From contig NZ_JAKFYQ010000002.1 in the NCBI RefSeq assembly GCF_021533835.1, positions 186,001 to 250,000 on the forward strand: a DNA stretch of 64,000 bases, given 5' to 3'. This DNA is from Synechococcus sp. Nb3U1. Its GTDB lineage: Bacteria; Cyanobacteriota; Cyanobacteriia; Thermostichales; Thermostichaceae. Under the pieces are notes generated by a model. That model saw nothing but the letters and a program-made list of their open reading frames with translations. It searched no databases and was not told the DNA's origin. The first letter of the stretch is position 1. The number at the start of each line of letters is the position of its first letter. Positions 1-8,894 of the stretch are shown here, in pieces. Both the position numbers and the translations under genes were made by a program.

Positions 1-612
1 CGAGACAAAACTGGCCACGATCATCTGTCCTGGCAGGGTATAGCCTGAGTAAAGCTGGATTAAACCCAGCAACTCCCCATCCCAGCTTTGCGTCGCCAAG
101 AGGTAGACGATCCCGGTCAGGTGAACCAAAGCCAAAGCTGCCAAGCTGCCGGATCCCAAGTCTTGAAGGCCTACCGGTGGGATCCGTTGGGGCAAACTCG
201 CTGTCCCAGCAGGCAAGCTGAGCCGCCCTTGAGGCCCCCGGCGGGAGGGGGATGGCCTGGGATCCTGTTTGCGAAAGGCAATCGTTCCACATATCCAGGC
301 CCCTGGCAAAAAACCCAGGAGATAGCCAAATGTGGGCTGGTACAGGTACTGCCACCCTCCCCCCTGGGCAAACACCTGCAACCCCGCCAGCCCCAACCCC
401 AGGTAGACGATCTGGGCATACACCGCCGCCACCGGCCCCGCCAAACAAGCCGTCAGCAACATACCGCCAATTTGCAATGAAAAGCTGTAGCCTCCCAACC
501 AGGGTATCTCTGCAGGAAAACTGAGGTGAGTCAGGGTGCCCAAAATGGTCAGGATCACCCCAATCGCCGTCCATAGCCATTCCAAAGGAGTTAAGAGCAG
601 GCCAGAGCGCAT
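1..612 (-). CDS. bioY: BioY biotin transporter S component (partial, runs off left edge)
   Basis: The frame starts at an ATG (complement of 610-612) and stays open through base 1, giving the N-terminal 204 residues. BioY is the membrane-embedded biotin-binding S component of ECF importers and acts with EcfT and EcfA. Visible family blocks are SFSLQIGGMLLTACLAGP, then YLGLGLAGLQVFAQGGG, then PTFGYLLGFLPGAWICG, all in predicted membrane helices. A Pro/Arg-rich hydrophilic stretch of about 40 residues follows, and another helix begins before the edge. The start lies 22 bp from the divergent HisN-like gene, so both promoters must share or overlap this gap. Family assignment rests on motif recognition only. 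Confidence 0.8.
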   Translation of the reverse strand, partial: MRSGLLLTPLEWLWTAIGVILTILGTLTHLSFPAEIPWLGGYSFSLQIGGMLLTACLAGPVAAVYAQIVYLGLGLAGLQVFAQGGGWQYLYQPTFGYLLGFLPGAWICGTIAFRKQDPRPSPSRRGPQGRLSLPAGTASLPQRIPPVGLQDLGSGSLAALALVHLTGIVYLLATQSWDGELLGLIQLYSGYTLPGQMIVASFVS

Positions 613-634
613 AAGCAAGGGGAGATCTTTCCCT

Positions 635-1513
635 ATGCTAAGAGAGGAGACACGCAGATACGGTGGGCAAAAGGTGGTCAAGGCAGATTGGATCGAATTG
701 GCACAGGCCCTGGCCGATGCTGCCGGCGCGGTGATTCGGCCCTTGTTTCGGGGAGACTTGCAAGCAGAATACAAGCAGGCCCGTTCCCCGATTGTGACGG
801 TGGCGGATCGGGAGGCAGAACGAGCGATGCGGGCTTTGCTGATGGCCCAAGTGCCAGACCACAACATCCTCGGCGAAGAGTTTGGCCTGCACCAGACGGG
901 ATCCCCCTACACCTGGGTATTGGATCCGGTGGATGGCACCATCGCTTTTTCCACCGGTAAGCCCACCTTCGGCACCCTGATTGCCCTTTTGGAAGAGGAT
1001 CGTCCGATTTTAGGTATCATTGACCAGCCCGTTTTGGGCGAACGCTGGCTAGGGGTGCGCGGCCAACCAACCCAATTCAACCGCCAACCCGCCCAAACCA
1101 AAGCCAACACCAATCTGAGCCATGCCTATCTCAGTTGCACTACCCCTGATTTATTCACCCAACCCGACCAACAACGGCGTTTTCAGCATCTCAGCCAGTC
1201 CGTTCACGTTACCTCCTACGGCGGTGATTGCTATCAGTACGGCCTGCTGGCCAGTGGGCATATTGATCTGGTGCTGGAGTGTGGCCTTGCCCTCTACGAT
1301 TTTGCTGCTTTGATCCCGGTGATTGAGGGATCCGGCGGGGTGATGACCGATTGGCAAGGGGATCCCTTAAGCCGCGCCTCTACGGGCGAAGTGCTAGCCG
1401 CCGCCAACCCCAGTTTGCATCAACAAGCCCTAGCACAAATCCAAGCAGTGGATTCCACTGTCCATTCATGCCCTAGCCCGTCGTCGTTGTCGGTAAAGGA
1501 TCCCGGATCCTAG
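635..1513 (+). CDS. hisN: Inositol monophosphatase-family protein, probably histidinol-phosphatase HisN
   Basis: About 292 residues, typical for the Mg2+-dependent IMPase superfamily. The metal-binding motifs are clear: ILGEEFG, LDPVDGT, and a late block GGDCYQYGLLASGHIDLVLE followed by YDFAALIPVIEGSGG. This late block resembles the GDC..Y signature of HisN-type histidinol-phosphate phosphatases more than SuhB or CysQ, so hydrolysis of histidinol phosphate in histidine synthesis is the best guess. ATG 635 was chosen because AAGGGGAG lies about 10 bp upstream; a longer in-frame start at 536 would run into the divergent bioY. The 3' end overlaps the convergent PEP-CTERM gene by 48 bp. A generic inositol phosphatase remains possible. 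Confidence 0.78.
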   Translation: MLREETRRYGGQKVVKADWIELAQALADAAGAVIRPLFRGDLQAEYKQARSPIVTVADREAERAMRALLMAQVPDHNILGEEFGLHQTGSPYTWVLDPVDGTIAFSTGKPTFGTLIALLEEDRPILGIIDQPVLGERWLGVRGQPTQFNRQPAQTKANTNLSHAYLSCTTPDLFTQPDQQRRFQHLSQSVHVTSYGGDCYQYGLLASGHIDLVLECGLALYDFAALIPVIEGSGGVMTDWQGDPLSRASTGEVLAAANPSLHQQALAQIQAVDSTVHSCPSPSSLSVKDPGS

Positions 1514-4258
1514 CGCCAAGGCAATGCCGATTAGCAGCCACTCTTCCGGCTCCGGTACCCCCGTAACCGTGAAGGGTGAGAACGGTTGGGTGAGAACCTC
1601 GGTGCCGGTTTCCACCTCCCGCTCAAAGCGATCTTCAGCAGCTTCGGCTTCTGCAAGGGCTTGCCGTTGCTCGTCATTCACCAACACCAACATTGAAGAA
1701 AAGGGGGTAACGATATCTTGCTCTTTGGCGAGGGTGTGGATGCGATCCAAATCGGCTAGGGTGCGGTCGGGGTTTTGCCGGCTCAGATGCCGGATCCAAT
1801 AGCGGGCCGCTAATGGGGCAAAGAAGGGATCCCCTCCGGCTTCTTCTACTTCTGCTTGCACCTGCCAACGGTAGCCATCCAAGACGGTGGATCCTGCGCT
1901 GAGTTGGGTTTCCAGTCGGGTCATCAGGGTTTGAAGGTTGGTATCTACGCCCCCATCGGTCTCGGTGATCGCCTCCAGCACCGGATCATCATAGGCAGCA
2001 GGCAAATCTCCCAAATGCAGGATCCACAGGGGGGCCTCCAAGACCGGCAAGGGATCCCCTTGAGAACGTTCATAACTGCCGGTATCGGTGACGAGTACAA
2101 GGGCATCGTAGGGGCGACTGTTTCGCAGGCTATGGAACTGATGCAGCATGTCCTGAATGGTCAGGGATCCGTACAGGGTCAGGGTTTGGGCCTCCAAGTG
2201 CCCCATCTCCCCCAAAAAGCGGGGACTCATGCCCTCGGCAGAACTGACATACACATCCACCTGGTTTTGCGGCAAGAAAAGGGCATCCAACCACAAAAAA
2301 GTTTCTCGCAGGGATCCCCGTTGCTGCCACATGCTGTAGGAAGTATCCAAAATCAGCGCGAAATGTCGGTTTTTGGGAATCCGTTGCTCTGGGAAAGGTT
2401 GGGCTGTCAGGGTGGTCGGTGGGTCGCTGGGGAGGGTGATCTGATGCGATTGAGGTTGTGCCGTAGCCCTGACGTAGGTGGGGAACCAGCGCTCGGTTAG
2501 AGAGCTGACTTTTTCGCCGTTCTGCCAGCGCTCGGTCTGGCGTGTCCAGTAGATGTTGCGCTGCTCCAATAGGTGCGGCAGAGGCCATCCTCCCGGCTGA
2601 GCCAAAACTTGGTAGGTCATCCACAAGTGCATTTGACCGGGGATCCAGCGGCCAGATTGTCGGGGATCATGGGTTCTGGGAGGAACGGGAAACGCTCGCA
2701 GGCGGTATTGTTGGGGGCCAACCTGTTCTAGCAGAGCCGGATCCACCTGCCGACGCACCTCCTGGGTATACACTTGTTGAGCCGCTCCACGTGGGGCTAC
2801 CACATGAAGATAGCGTTGCGCCAAGTCTTCGGTTTCCCCAAGCCAGAGGCCGGTGACGACGGCACTTTCGGGCAAGGAAAAAGCGTAGAACACCTCCTGC
2901 TGCTCCCAGGTATTGTTTTCGTAAAGTTCGTGGATCTCAACTTGAGCAATATCCCCCTGAGATTGAACATTCACCTCCTGTTTGGCCAGCCAAACCCGTT
3001 TTTGGTCGATATCCAGTAGGCCAGCCTGCACGTCATCTCTGTTGATGCTGGCCTCCAAGGCATGGCGAATGAGTTGGCTTTGGCCTTTTTGGATCGGTTC
3101 ATCGAAGAACTGTTCATAGAGTTGAGCAGCTTTGGTTTGCTCCTCCAGAGATCCATCATATAAAAAGGGTGAAAATAAGGTGTTGTGAACCGCCTGAATT
3201 TTCTCCCCGATAGGTCGTGGCCAGCCAAACACTTCTCGGTAAATTTCCCGCAAATTTTGAGTTTCAGCGCGGGTGCTGAGATAGCGATAGGGAGACAGGT
3301 AGGCATTCAATAAACCACTTCGAATTAAATCAGATTGCTGGAGCAATTCCTGTCGAGCCTGATCGCTGGCAGGCGGATTCTCTAGTAATGCAAAGGCCCG
3401 CACTTGAGGTTGAGTTTGTAATGACAGGAATAGTCCTAACCATATACTCAAAACAGTCGCCGATCCAACAAAAACACGAGTGGATCCCCAAGTGGTGGCA
3501 AGCTGCTTCATCTTCCGCCAGCCGGAACGCAAATATAAACTGGTCATGACGAAGGGCAGCAGGATAAAGATCAATCCCCCTGCTCCCAAAATCAATAACA
3601 TGCTGCTGTAGATCAGTAAAAAGAAAGGCAAAGTTTCCCAGGGGGTGTATTGCAAGCTAGACACCCACTCAAACCGAAAAAAGCCGACCACCCAATCGAT
3701 TACCCCTTTAGCCAAAATCATGGCAGTAGGCGGTACATATAAGCTTAAGAGGATCCCGCCGTAAAGCCCGGTCAGGATTAACAAACTATGTCCAGTCAGT
3801 TGTAACCAACTGCCCCAGCGTCCCCAGGCTCGGGTGGGCCACGCCAAGTCCACACCATAGGCCAGCAGTGCCAACAGGAAGGTGACCACTATAAACAGGC
3901 TAGAGAGAGGCATTTGCCGAAAGACAAACAGCCGAATTAAGCATAGCAAAATCAGTGGTGCCTCTAGGCCAAAAAATAGATGCATCAATTGTCCTGGCTT
4001 GTTGAGATAGCGGATCAAACCCCAGAGCGAACATCCCACCGGCACCAGCATCAGCAGGAGAATTGTCAAGAAAAGATTGAGATTGAATTCTTCTCGCCCA
4101 ATTGCAAAGAGAAATGAAAATCCAACCAAAGGAAGAAAACCCAAGTATATCAAGGCTAGGGATCCCGTATTCCAGCTCCAGAAAATGCCGTAACAGGCCC
4201 AGTTAAACAGTCGTCGTATCCAACTTATTTTCTGAGGCTTAGGTGTAGCAGCAGTCAT
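1466..4258 (-). CDS. PEP-CTERM integral membrane protein with VIT and von Willebrand A-type domains
   Basis: A 930-residue protein. Residues about 15-290 hold many hydrophobic helices. A VIT-like beta domain (HELYENNTWEQQEVFYAFSL) lies near residue 440. A VWA domain with a MIDAS-type DTSYS motif lies near 634. The C-terminus is a canonical exosortase sorting signal: VPEPEEW, a hydrophobic helix, then YRQRRRARA. Most PEP-CTERM proteins are secreted, so a polytopic substrate is unusual; it resembles the TIGR02921-type family. It lies 79 bp downstream of an exosortase gene on the same strand, so this exosortase probably cleaves it at PEP. The 3' end overlaps the convergent hisN-like gene by 48 bp. 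Its biological role is not known to me. Confidence 0.82.
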   Translation of the reverse strand: MTAATPKPQKISWIRRLFNWACYGIFWSWNTGSLALIYLGFLPLVGFSFLFAIGREEFNLNLFLTILLLMLVPVGCSLWGLIRYLNKPGQLMHLFFGLEAPLILLCLIRLFVFRQMPLSSLFIVVTFLLALLAYGVDLAWPTRAWGRWGSWLQLTGHSLLILTGLYGGILLSLYVPPTAMILAKGVIDWVVGFFRFEWVSSLQYTPWETLPFFLLIYSSMLLILGAGGLIFILLPFVMTSLYLRSGWRKMKQLATTWGSTRVFVGSATVLSIWLGLFLSLQTQPQVRAFALLENPPASDQARQELLQQSDLIRSGLLNAYLSPYRYLSTRAETQNLREIYREVFGWPRPIGEKIQAVHNTLFSPFLYDGSLEEQTKAAQLYEQFFDEPIQKGQSQLIRHALEASINRDDVQAGLLDIDQKRVWLAKQEVNVQSQGDIAQVEIHELYENNTWEQQEVFYAFSLPESAVVTGLWLGETEDLAQRYLHVVAPRGAAQQVYTQEVRRQVDPALLEQVGPQQYRLRAFPVPPRTHDPRQSGRWIPGQMHLWMTYQVLAQPGGWPLPHLLEQRNIYWTRQTERWQNGEKVSSLTERWFPTYVRATAQPQSHQITLPSDPPTTLTAQPFPEQRIPKNRHFALILDTSYSMWQQRGSLRETFLWLDALFLPQNQVDVYVSSAEGMSPRFLGEMGHLEAQTLTLYGSLTIQDMLHQFHSLRNSRPYDALVLVTDTGSYERSQGDPLPVLEAPLWILHLGDLPAAYDDPVLEAITETDGGVDTNLQTLMTRLETQLSAGSTVLDGYRWQVQAEVEEAGGDPFFAPLAARYWIRHLSRQNPDRTLADLDRIHTLAKEQDIVTPFSSMLVLVNDEQRQALAEAEAAEDRFEREVETGTEVLTQPFSPFTVTGVPEPEEWLLIGIALALGSGILYRQRRRARA

Positions 4259-4337
4259 GATAGGGATCCCTATTTTTAGGTGTGGTATGGATAGGTTTTC
4301 TCAAGAAAAAGTTCAAGAAAAAAGTAATAAAAAACAA

Positions 4338-5870
4338 TTATGCTTGCAAGACAGACTCTAATCCGGTTTGGAGCTGAAGGGTTAAAGACTGAATTTCTGG
4401 TTCATCTGGAGAATAGGATCCCTCCAAAACTCCTGAAACCAAAACCCAGCGGGGATCCGTTTGCTGTATCGCCCCTCGCAGTTCTGCCCCAATTCGACTG
4501 AGGAGATGGTCTGTTGTGCCCTGGGCCGATTGAAACCAATAAAATCCTGAACTGCTCACCGCAGATCCCGGGATCCCTTGTTCTAAGGTTAGCCAGCGGG
4601 CCTTGAGATCAGGATTCAGCTCCACCGGGATCATTTTTGCCACCCGCAAACCACTGGCGGCCCAACAGAGTTCGGGGGCATGGTGCTGTCGCCAACTGTG
4701 GCTCCCCACCAAAAGAAGGGATCCCTGTACGGTTCCCGTATCGAAGTGAGTTTTCACAACTGTTGTGCCCTCTTGTGGTTGGAAGAATTCCTGTTCAGCG
4801 GCGGTCAATTCTAGAGGGGTTGTTATCCAGGTGGGGGAGCCAATCTGCAAGCGGTGCAGATCCAAGGCCTGCGGGATCCGCACGGATTGAGGCAACCCAA
4901 GGGATCCCAGCCACAGCAGGGGTAAGACTAGCCACAACCCCCAGGGAGGTGATTTTTGGGAAGCCGATACCAGGGGAGAATTTTCAGGGGGAGCGATCAC
5001 CCCCACCGATTGCAAAGCCAGCCAGCTCAGCCCACAGGCCGCTACAAACCCCAACACCCCGAGGGGCACATGCAGCAGCTCCGCCAGTTGAGGCTGTGAT
5101 AGGCCGTACCCCACCTCCACCAAACCCCACACCCGCAAGATATTGGCCATCATCAGGGCAAACAAAGTAAAACTCGCCACCCCTAGCCAGCGCCAGCCCA
5201 TGCGCCGCCCCTCCAGCCAAGTGGCCCCCAGCAAAAAGCAGCCGCCCACCCACAGCCCCTTCAAACCGCTACAGGGCAGATCCACATGGGCAATGCCATT
5301 TTCCAGCAGAATAATGTCGTGGGAAGAAATGGCCGCTATGCCCCTGGCTCTCAGCACCTGCTCCACCACTTGGGCCGCCACCAGCCGAGCCGGAAAACCC
5401 AAGCCACTGCCAAATGCAGCCCCGAAGGGCAGCAACACCGATATCCCCAGAGCAAACGGCAACCCTCGCCACCAAAGGGATCCGGCCAAGCCCAACCCTA
5501 GCAACCCATACAGGCCCCAACTGAGCTGAAGCGACTGCCCGATGCTCTCCGGCAGGGATCCCCCCACAAAGGGCAACAAACCCGCTACCAGCATCATCCC
5601 CAGGGATCCCCAGTGGCAACCCGGCTCCAGTCGCATCTCCTTAGGCTTAGCCCCAGCCACCAGGATCACCAAGCCCAACCCTGCCAGCAGCCACAGGATC
5701 AAACTCAGCTGGGATCCCAGTTCCCCCAACCATTCCACCAGGGATCCCCAGTGGACGACCAGCCAGGAAACTGCCAGCAATCCCGGTAGAAGCCAACTCC
5801 TTATGGGTGTGGGCGGGATCCTAGGTTTCTCTGGCTCAGTGTCCTCTGGCTCTAACCTCAACACATTCAC
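4338..5870 (-). CDS. Exosortase with fused EpsI-like C-terminal domain (XrtO-like)
   Basis: A 510-residue polytopic membrane protein. Exosortases are transpeptidase-like membrane enzymes that cut PEP-CTERM signals. The expected catalytic residues are visible: Cys in LPCSGLKGLWVGG (about residue 198), Arg in NILRVWG (about 245) and His in LLHVPLG (about 267). The last ~180 residues are a soluble domain with the EpsI-like H-x-PELCW-x-ASG pattern, so the usual separate EpsI partner is fused here. The gene directly precedes, on the same strand, a protein with a VPEP sorting signal, which suggests a dedicated one-enzyme one-substrate pair. Assignment to subtype XrtO is inference from this architecture and linkage. 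Confidence 0.85.
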   Translation of the reverse strand: MNVLRLEPEDTEPEKPRIPPTPIRSWLLPGLLAVSWLVVHWGSLVEWLGELGSQLSLILWLLAGLGLVILVAGAKPKEMRLEPGCHWGSLGMMLVAGLLPFVGGSLPESIGQSLQLSWGLYGLLGLGLAGSLWWRGLPFALGISVLLPFGAAFGSGLGFPARLVAAQVVEQVLRARGIAAISSHDIILLENGIAHVDLPCSGLKGLWVGGCFLLGATWLEGRRMGWRWLGVASFTLFALMMANILRVWGLVEVGYGLSQPQLAELLHVPLGVLGFVAACGLSWLALQSVGVIAPPENSPLVSASQKSPPWGLWLVLPLLWLGSLGLPQSVRIPQALDLHRLQIGSPTWITTPLELTAAEQEFFQPQEGTTVVKTHFDTGTVQGSLLLVGSHSWRQHHAPELCWAASGLRVAKMIPVELNPDLKARWLTLEQGIPGSAVSSSGFYWFQSAQGTTDHLLSRIGAELRGAIQQTDPRWVLVSGVLEGSYSPDEPEIQSLTLQLQTGLESVLQA

Positions 5871-6028
5871 TCGCTTCTCCTGCCTGGTTCGAGAAGGTTG
5901 TTTTGGGTTATAGCCTCACAGTTAAGGATCCCGCGTGAGTTGGATCACATTCACAAAACAAGCTCAGCAACACACCACTGGAGTACGCTGCTGAACCCGA
6001 TGGACAATCGGGATCCCTGTTTGGGGCG

Positions 6029-7237
6029 TTAGTTGCTGGCGCCGTCCATCCCTTCAAGCAGTTGGCCAAGGTACCAAATGTCGGCTTCGCTGGCCACTTC
6101 ACCCTCAGCGAGGAAAGGCGTGCCATCTTGGAAGTTCAACGGTCCCTTAAACAGCTCGATGCTGCCATCTCCCAAGCCAGCGATAAACTCTTCTAACTTG
6201 GCCCGATCTTCGGATCCCAGGGCATCGCCGATGACAAAGCCAGCAGAAGATGTGTCGGGATTGTTGATATCCGACCAATCGATGGCTGGGCGGACAAACT
6301 CGCTCTCAAAAGTGCCAGCCTTGGCAGCCTCGATCATCTCCTTATAGCCGGGGCCCCAGTTGTAGTAAGAAACCCCTAGGCAAATGTCGGGGGCAAAATC
6401 GCATCCGGTAGCCAAACCATAGCCGGTGTAGCGTACCCGTTGTCCTGCCTCGGCAGCCCGCTTGCCTTGTACCGCCGCTTCGGGGGTATCCAGCGCCGAC
6501 ATCACAACATCAAAGCCACCATTGTAAAAATCATCCGCCACTTTGGTCGGATCTAGGGTGACACCGGGGATGTTGAACCAAAAGCCAATCCAGGTGACGC
6601 GGAATTCCAGTTCCTCGGGGCGGTCGCGGTAGTTGTCCCAGCAATACTTAGCCCCCAAGTAGGCCGCTGCTGCATAACGGCGGGTTTCATCGTTGATCAG
6701 GGGACCCAACATGCCGATTTTGCCGGTTTCGGATCCCAGGGCAGCGGCACATCCCGCCACCATACGCATTTCTTCCATCTGGGGCATGATGTTGGCCAGG
6801 TTGGGCTGCTCGATATAGTTCTTCCCTTCCTGCCAGGCCATGTCTCCAGAGGCATGGATGACGGCGATCTCAGGATATTTGCGGGCGGTCTCGAGGGCAT
6901 CATCTTTGTGGTCGTCGGAAGTAAAGATGATTACCTTGGCCCCTTGGGCAATCATGTCATCCGCCACTTGGGATCCGCGCACATTCGGACGATCTGCTGG
7001 GTTCACCTTATCCAGATAGTCAAACTCCACGCCAGGCAACTTGGCCATGACGTATTCGCTTCCCTCGACGTGGGCTTGGCTCCAACCGCCATCCTGCATC
7101 GGCCCCACCAACACCATGCCCACCTTGAAGGTGTCCTCCTGTGCCGAAGTGGGGGCGGATCCCAGCAAAGCGGCAACCGATAGGCCAATCGCCAAACTTT
7201 TCAACGGAAAAAGGGTAGAGGGAAGGCTCCAGTTCAC
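6029..7237 (-). CDS. BMP/PnrA-family ABC transporter substrate-binding protein
   Basis: Basic membrane protein family periplasmic binding protein, about 402 residues; members bind purine nucleosides or related ligands for ABC import. The signal peptide is LAIGLSVAALLGSAPTSAQ. The family opening FKVGMVLVGPMQDGGWSQAH and the later GKIGMLGP and GYGLATGCDFAPDICLG blocks are clear. GTG at 7237 is preferred because GGAG lies 6 bp upstream; a TTG at 7252 lies before that site. No permease or ATPase is adjacent, so the partners are elsewhere. A second BMP protein begins at 63609. Five spaced AGAGATC-like repeats lie just upstream. The ligand is not identifiable from sequence alone. Confidence 0.88.
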   Translation of the reverse strand: MNWSLPSTLFPLKSLAIGLSVAALLGSAPTSAQEDTFKVGMVLVGPMQDGGWSQAHVEGSEYVMAKLPGVEFDYLDKVNPADRPNVRGSQVADDMIAQGAKVIIFTSDDHKDDALETARKYPEIAVIHASGDMAWQEGKNYIEQPNLANIMPQMEEMRMVAGCAAALGSETGKIGMLGPLINDETRRYAAAAYLGAKYCWDNYRDRPEELEFRVTWIGFWFNIPGVTLDPTKVADDFYNGGFDVVMSALDTPEAAVQGKRAAEAGQRVRYTGYGLATGCDFAPDICLGVSYYNWGPGYKEMIEAAKAGTFESEFVRPAIDWSDINNPDTSSAGFVIGDALGSEDRAKLEEFIAGLGDGSIELFKGPLNFQDGTPFLAEGEVASEADIWYLGQLLEGMDGASN

Positions 7238-7285
7238 AAGCAGCTCCGGCAAGACAGCAGGGTAGAGATTGGTAAAGATCTGAAT

Positions 7286-7328
7286 AGAGATCCTACAGTT
7301 AGAGATCCAAGAGATCTTCTAAGAGATC
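7286..7328. promoter_or_regulatory. Direct repeats AGAGATC upstream of the BMP gene
   Basis: Four exact copies of AGAGATC start at 7286, 7301, 7310 and 7322 (spacings 15, 9 and 12), with a related AAAGATC at 7274. They lie about 50-90 bp upstream of the preferred GTG start of the minus-strand BMP gene. The arrangement suggests repeated binding of a regulator, but no known operator is recognised. Confidence 0.35.
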
Positions 7329-7422
7329 TAAATAAAAATCCCAAGTTCCATCATGGGGATCCCATCACAGCGCATTGTATCGAGCACTACCAAAAAGGGG
7401 TACTGGACAAAGGGGAGCGGTT

Positions 7423-8670
7423 CTAACGGTGGTTGAGGGAGATATCGGCTTTTGCCTCAAGGCTGAGAGCCACCGGCAACTCTACCCGGAAGCTAACCCA
7501 GCCATCCTCGCTTTTGGCGGTAATCTTGCCCTGCATTGACTCCACTAGCTTTTTGACCAAGGCTAGCCCCAACCCTGTGCCCCCTTGTTTCCAGGGATCC
7601 GCCTGGGGCACCCGATAAAACGAATTGAACAGGTAGGGCAGCTCTGTCGGGGGAATACTCCCGGTGTTGCGCACCTGCAATAACAGGCAGGAGAGGCCGT
7701 TTTTGCTGATGGGGTTGGACTCTAGGCTGGCTTGTATCTGAATTTGACCGGGGCGATCTCCATGTTTGCAGGCATTGACGATCAGCTCCCTCAAAATGCG
7801 CTCCAAACTGTTGGCATCCAATCGCAACGGCGGGAAGGAAGAGAGAATCTGCAAGCTCAGATCCTGTTGAGCTGCTCGTGCCCGCCCCTGCAGCGGTTGT
7901 ACCCAGGTGGGTAGGCGCTGAGCAAGATTTAGATCTTCTGGGCTTTTGGAATAGGAATTGATCTCCAGCTCTTGCAAAATGAGCAGATCTTCCACCAAAT
8001 CAATCTCCCGTTGGCACTCCTGCCGCAGCAAAGCCAGATACTGCTGCTGCTTTTCAGAGAGGGGGAGCTGGCGCAAAGACGTCTGCAACAACTCTACCGA
8101 AAGGCAAATGCTAGTGAGGGGAGTGCGCAACTCATGGGAAATGGTGCTCAAGAAATCATCTTTCAGAAAGTTCAGCCGCTCCAGCTCATCTACCTGGCTT
8201 TGCAGCCGTTCATTTAATTGACGGATTTGTCCTTCGGCTGCTTGCCGTTCTTGAATCTCGCGGGCCAAGGCTTGATTGAGCTCGGCCAGGGCGGTAGGGC
8301 TGGGCAAGCTCAGGGCTTTTGGTAAAATCGGGATCATTTCAACAACAGTATAAAGAGAAACCAGTGCTGTCAATCCTTTAAGCCAGCCAGAGACCCAGTA
8401 GGCGGGGTGCCAAAGCGTCCATACCTCCATCAGGTGGGTCAGGCCACACAAGGTGATGAAGAGGCTGAACAAAACGAGGATTCGCTGAAATGGAACGTCT
8501 TGTCGTTGTCGGATGAAGTAGACCAACAACAGCGGAATCGAGCAATAGGCCAAGCTGATCAGGCTATCGGCAATGGCGTGTAACCACAGCAAATCCTGCT
8601 CCCACAGATAGCACTGGCCATGGGGCATGAATCCTTGCGGGGAGAACCACTCGTGCAGCCATTCGCTCAC
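7423..8670 (-). CDS. Ethylene-binding-domain histidine kinase
   Basis: A 415-residue membrane sensor kinase. The N-terminal three-helix domain matches the plant ETR1/cyanobacterial Etr1 ethylene-binding domain. Asp35, Tyr42, Ile45, Pro46, Cys75 and His79 have exactly the spacing of ETR1 Asp25, Tyr32, Ile35, Pro36, Cys65 and His69, including the LCGLTH copper-ligand motif. A coiled-coil linker (about 125-170) leads to a HisKA domain with FLSTISHELRTPL (His179) and a HATPase with IVNACKHGD and GGTGLGLALV. There is no GAF or PAS domain, so it is shorter than typical receptors. The start is GTG with AGTAGG upstream. No response regulator is adjacent. Ethylene or another small hydrophobic ligand bound through Cu(I) is the expected signal. 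Confidence 0.88.
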   Translation of the reverse strand: MSEWLHEWFSPQGFMPHGQCYLWEQDLLWLHAIADSLISLAYCSIPLLLVYFIRQRQDVPFQRILVLFSLFITLCGLTHLMEVWTLWHPAYWVSGWLKGLTALVSLYTVVEMIPILPKALSLPSPTALAELNQALAREIQERQAAEGQIRQLNERLQSQVDELERLNFLKDDFLSTISHELRTPLTSICLSVELLQTSLRQLPLSEKQQQYLALLRQECQREIDLVEDLLILQELEINSYSKSPEDLNLAQRLPTWVQPLQGRARAAQQDLSLQILSSFPPLRLDANSLERILRELIVNACKHGDRPGQIQIQASLESNPISKNGLSCLLLQVRNTGSIPPTELPYLFNSFYRVPQADPWKQGGTGLGLALVKKLVESMQGKITAKSEDGWVSFRVELPVALSLEAKADISLNHR

Positions 8671-8894
8671 GGGTACCTACTTTAGGAAAGGGATCCGAAA
8701 CTTGGGCACCTCATCCTAGCTTTCCACAGGGAAAAAACTGGGGAAACCGAAAATATGAAAATATATAGAGATCCAGAATTTCTTGGAGCCAGATTCGCAG
8801 GAAGTTAGAAAGCAAGCTCCGCATTTTTACGGGATCCCCTCCCCAGTAATGTATCTGGAGTGAGTTGGCTCAATGGGATCCCGAGGGGGATGGG

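Noticed and set aside
88-524. Open frames on the plus strand at the left end
   Set aside because: They lie opposite bioY, have no family match and reflect its codon pattern.
8830-8890. Two GGGATCCC sites after smpB as a terminator
   Set aside because: They are far apart (about 40 bp) and no T-run follows on the minus strand, unlike the case near 50.9 kb.
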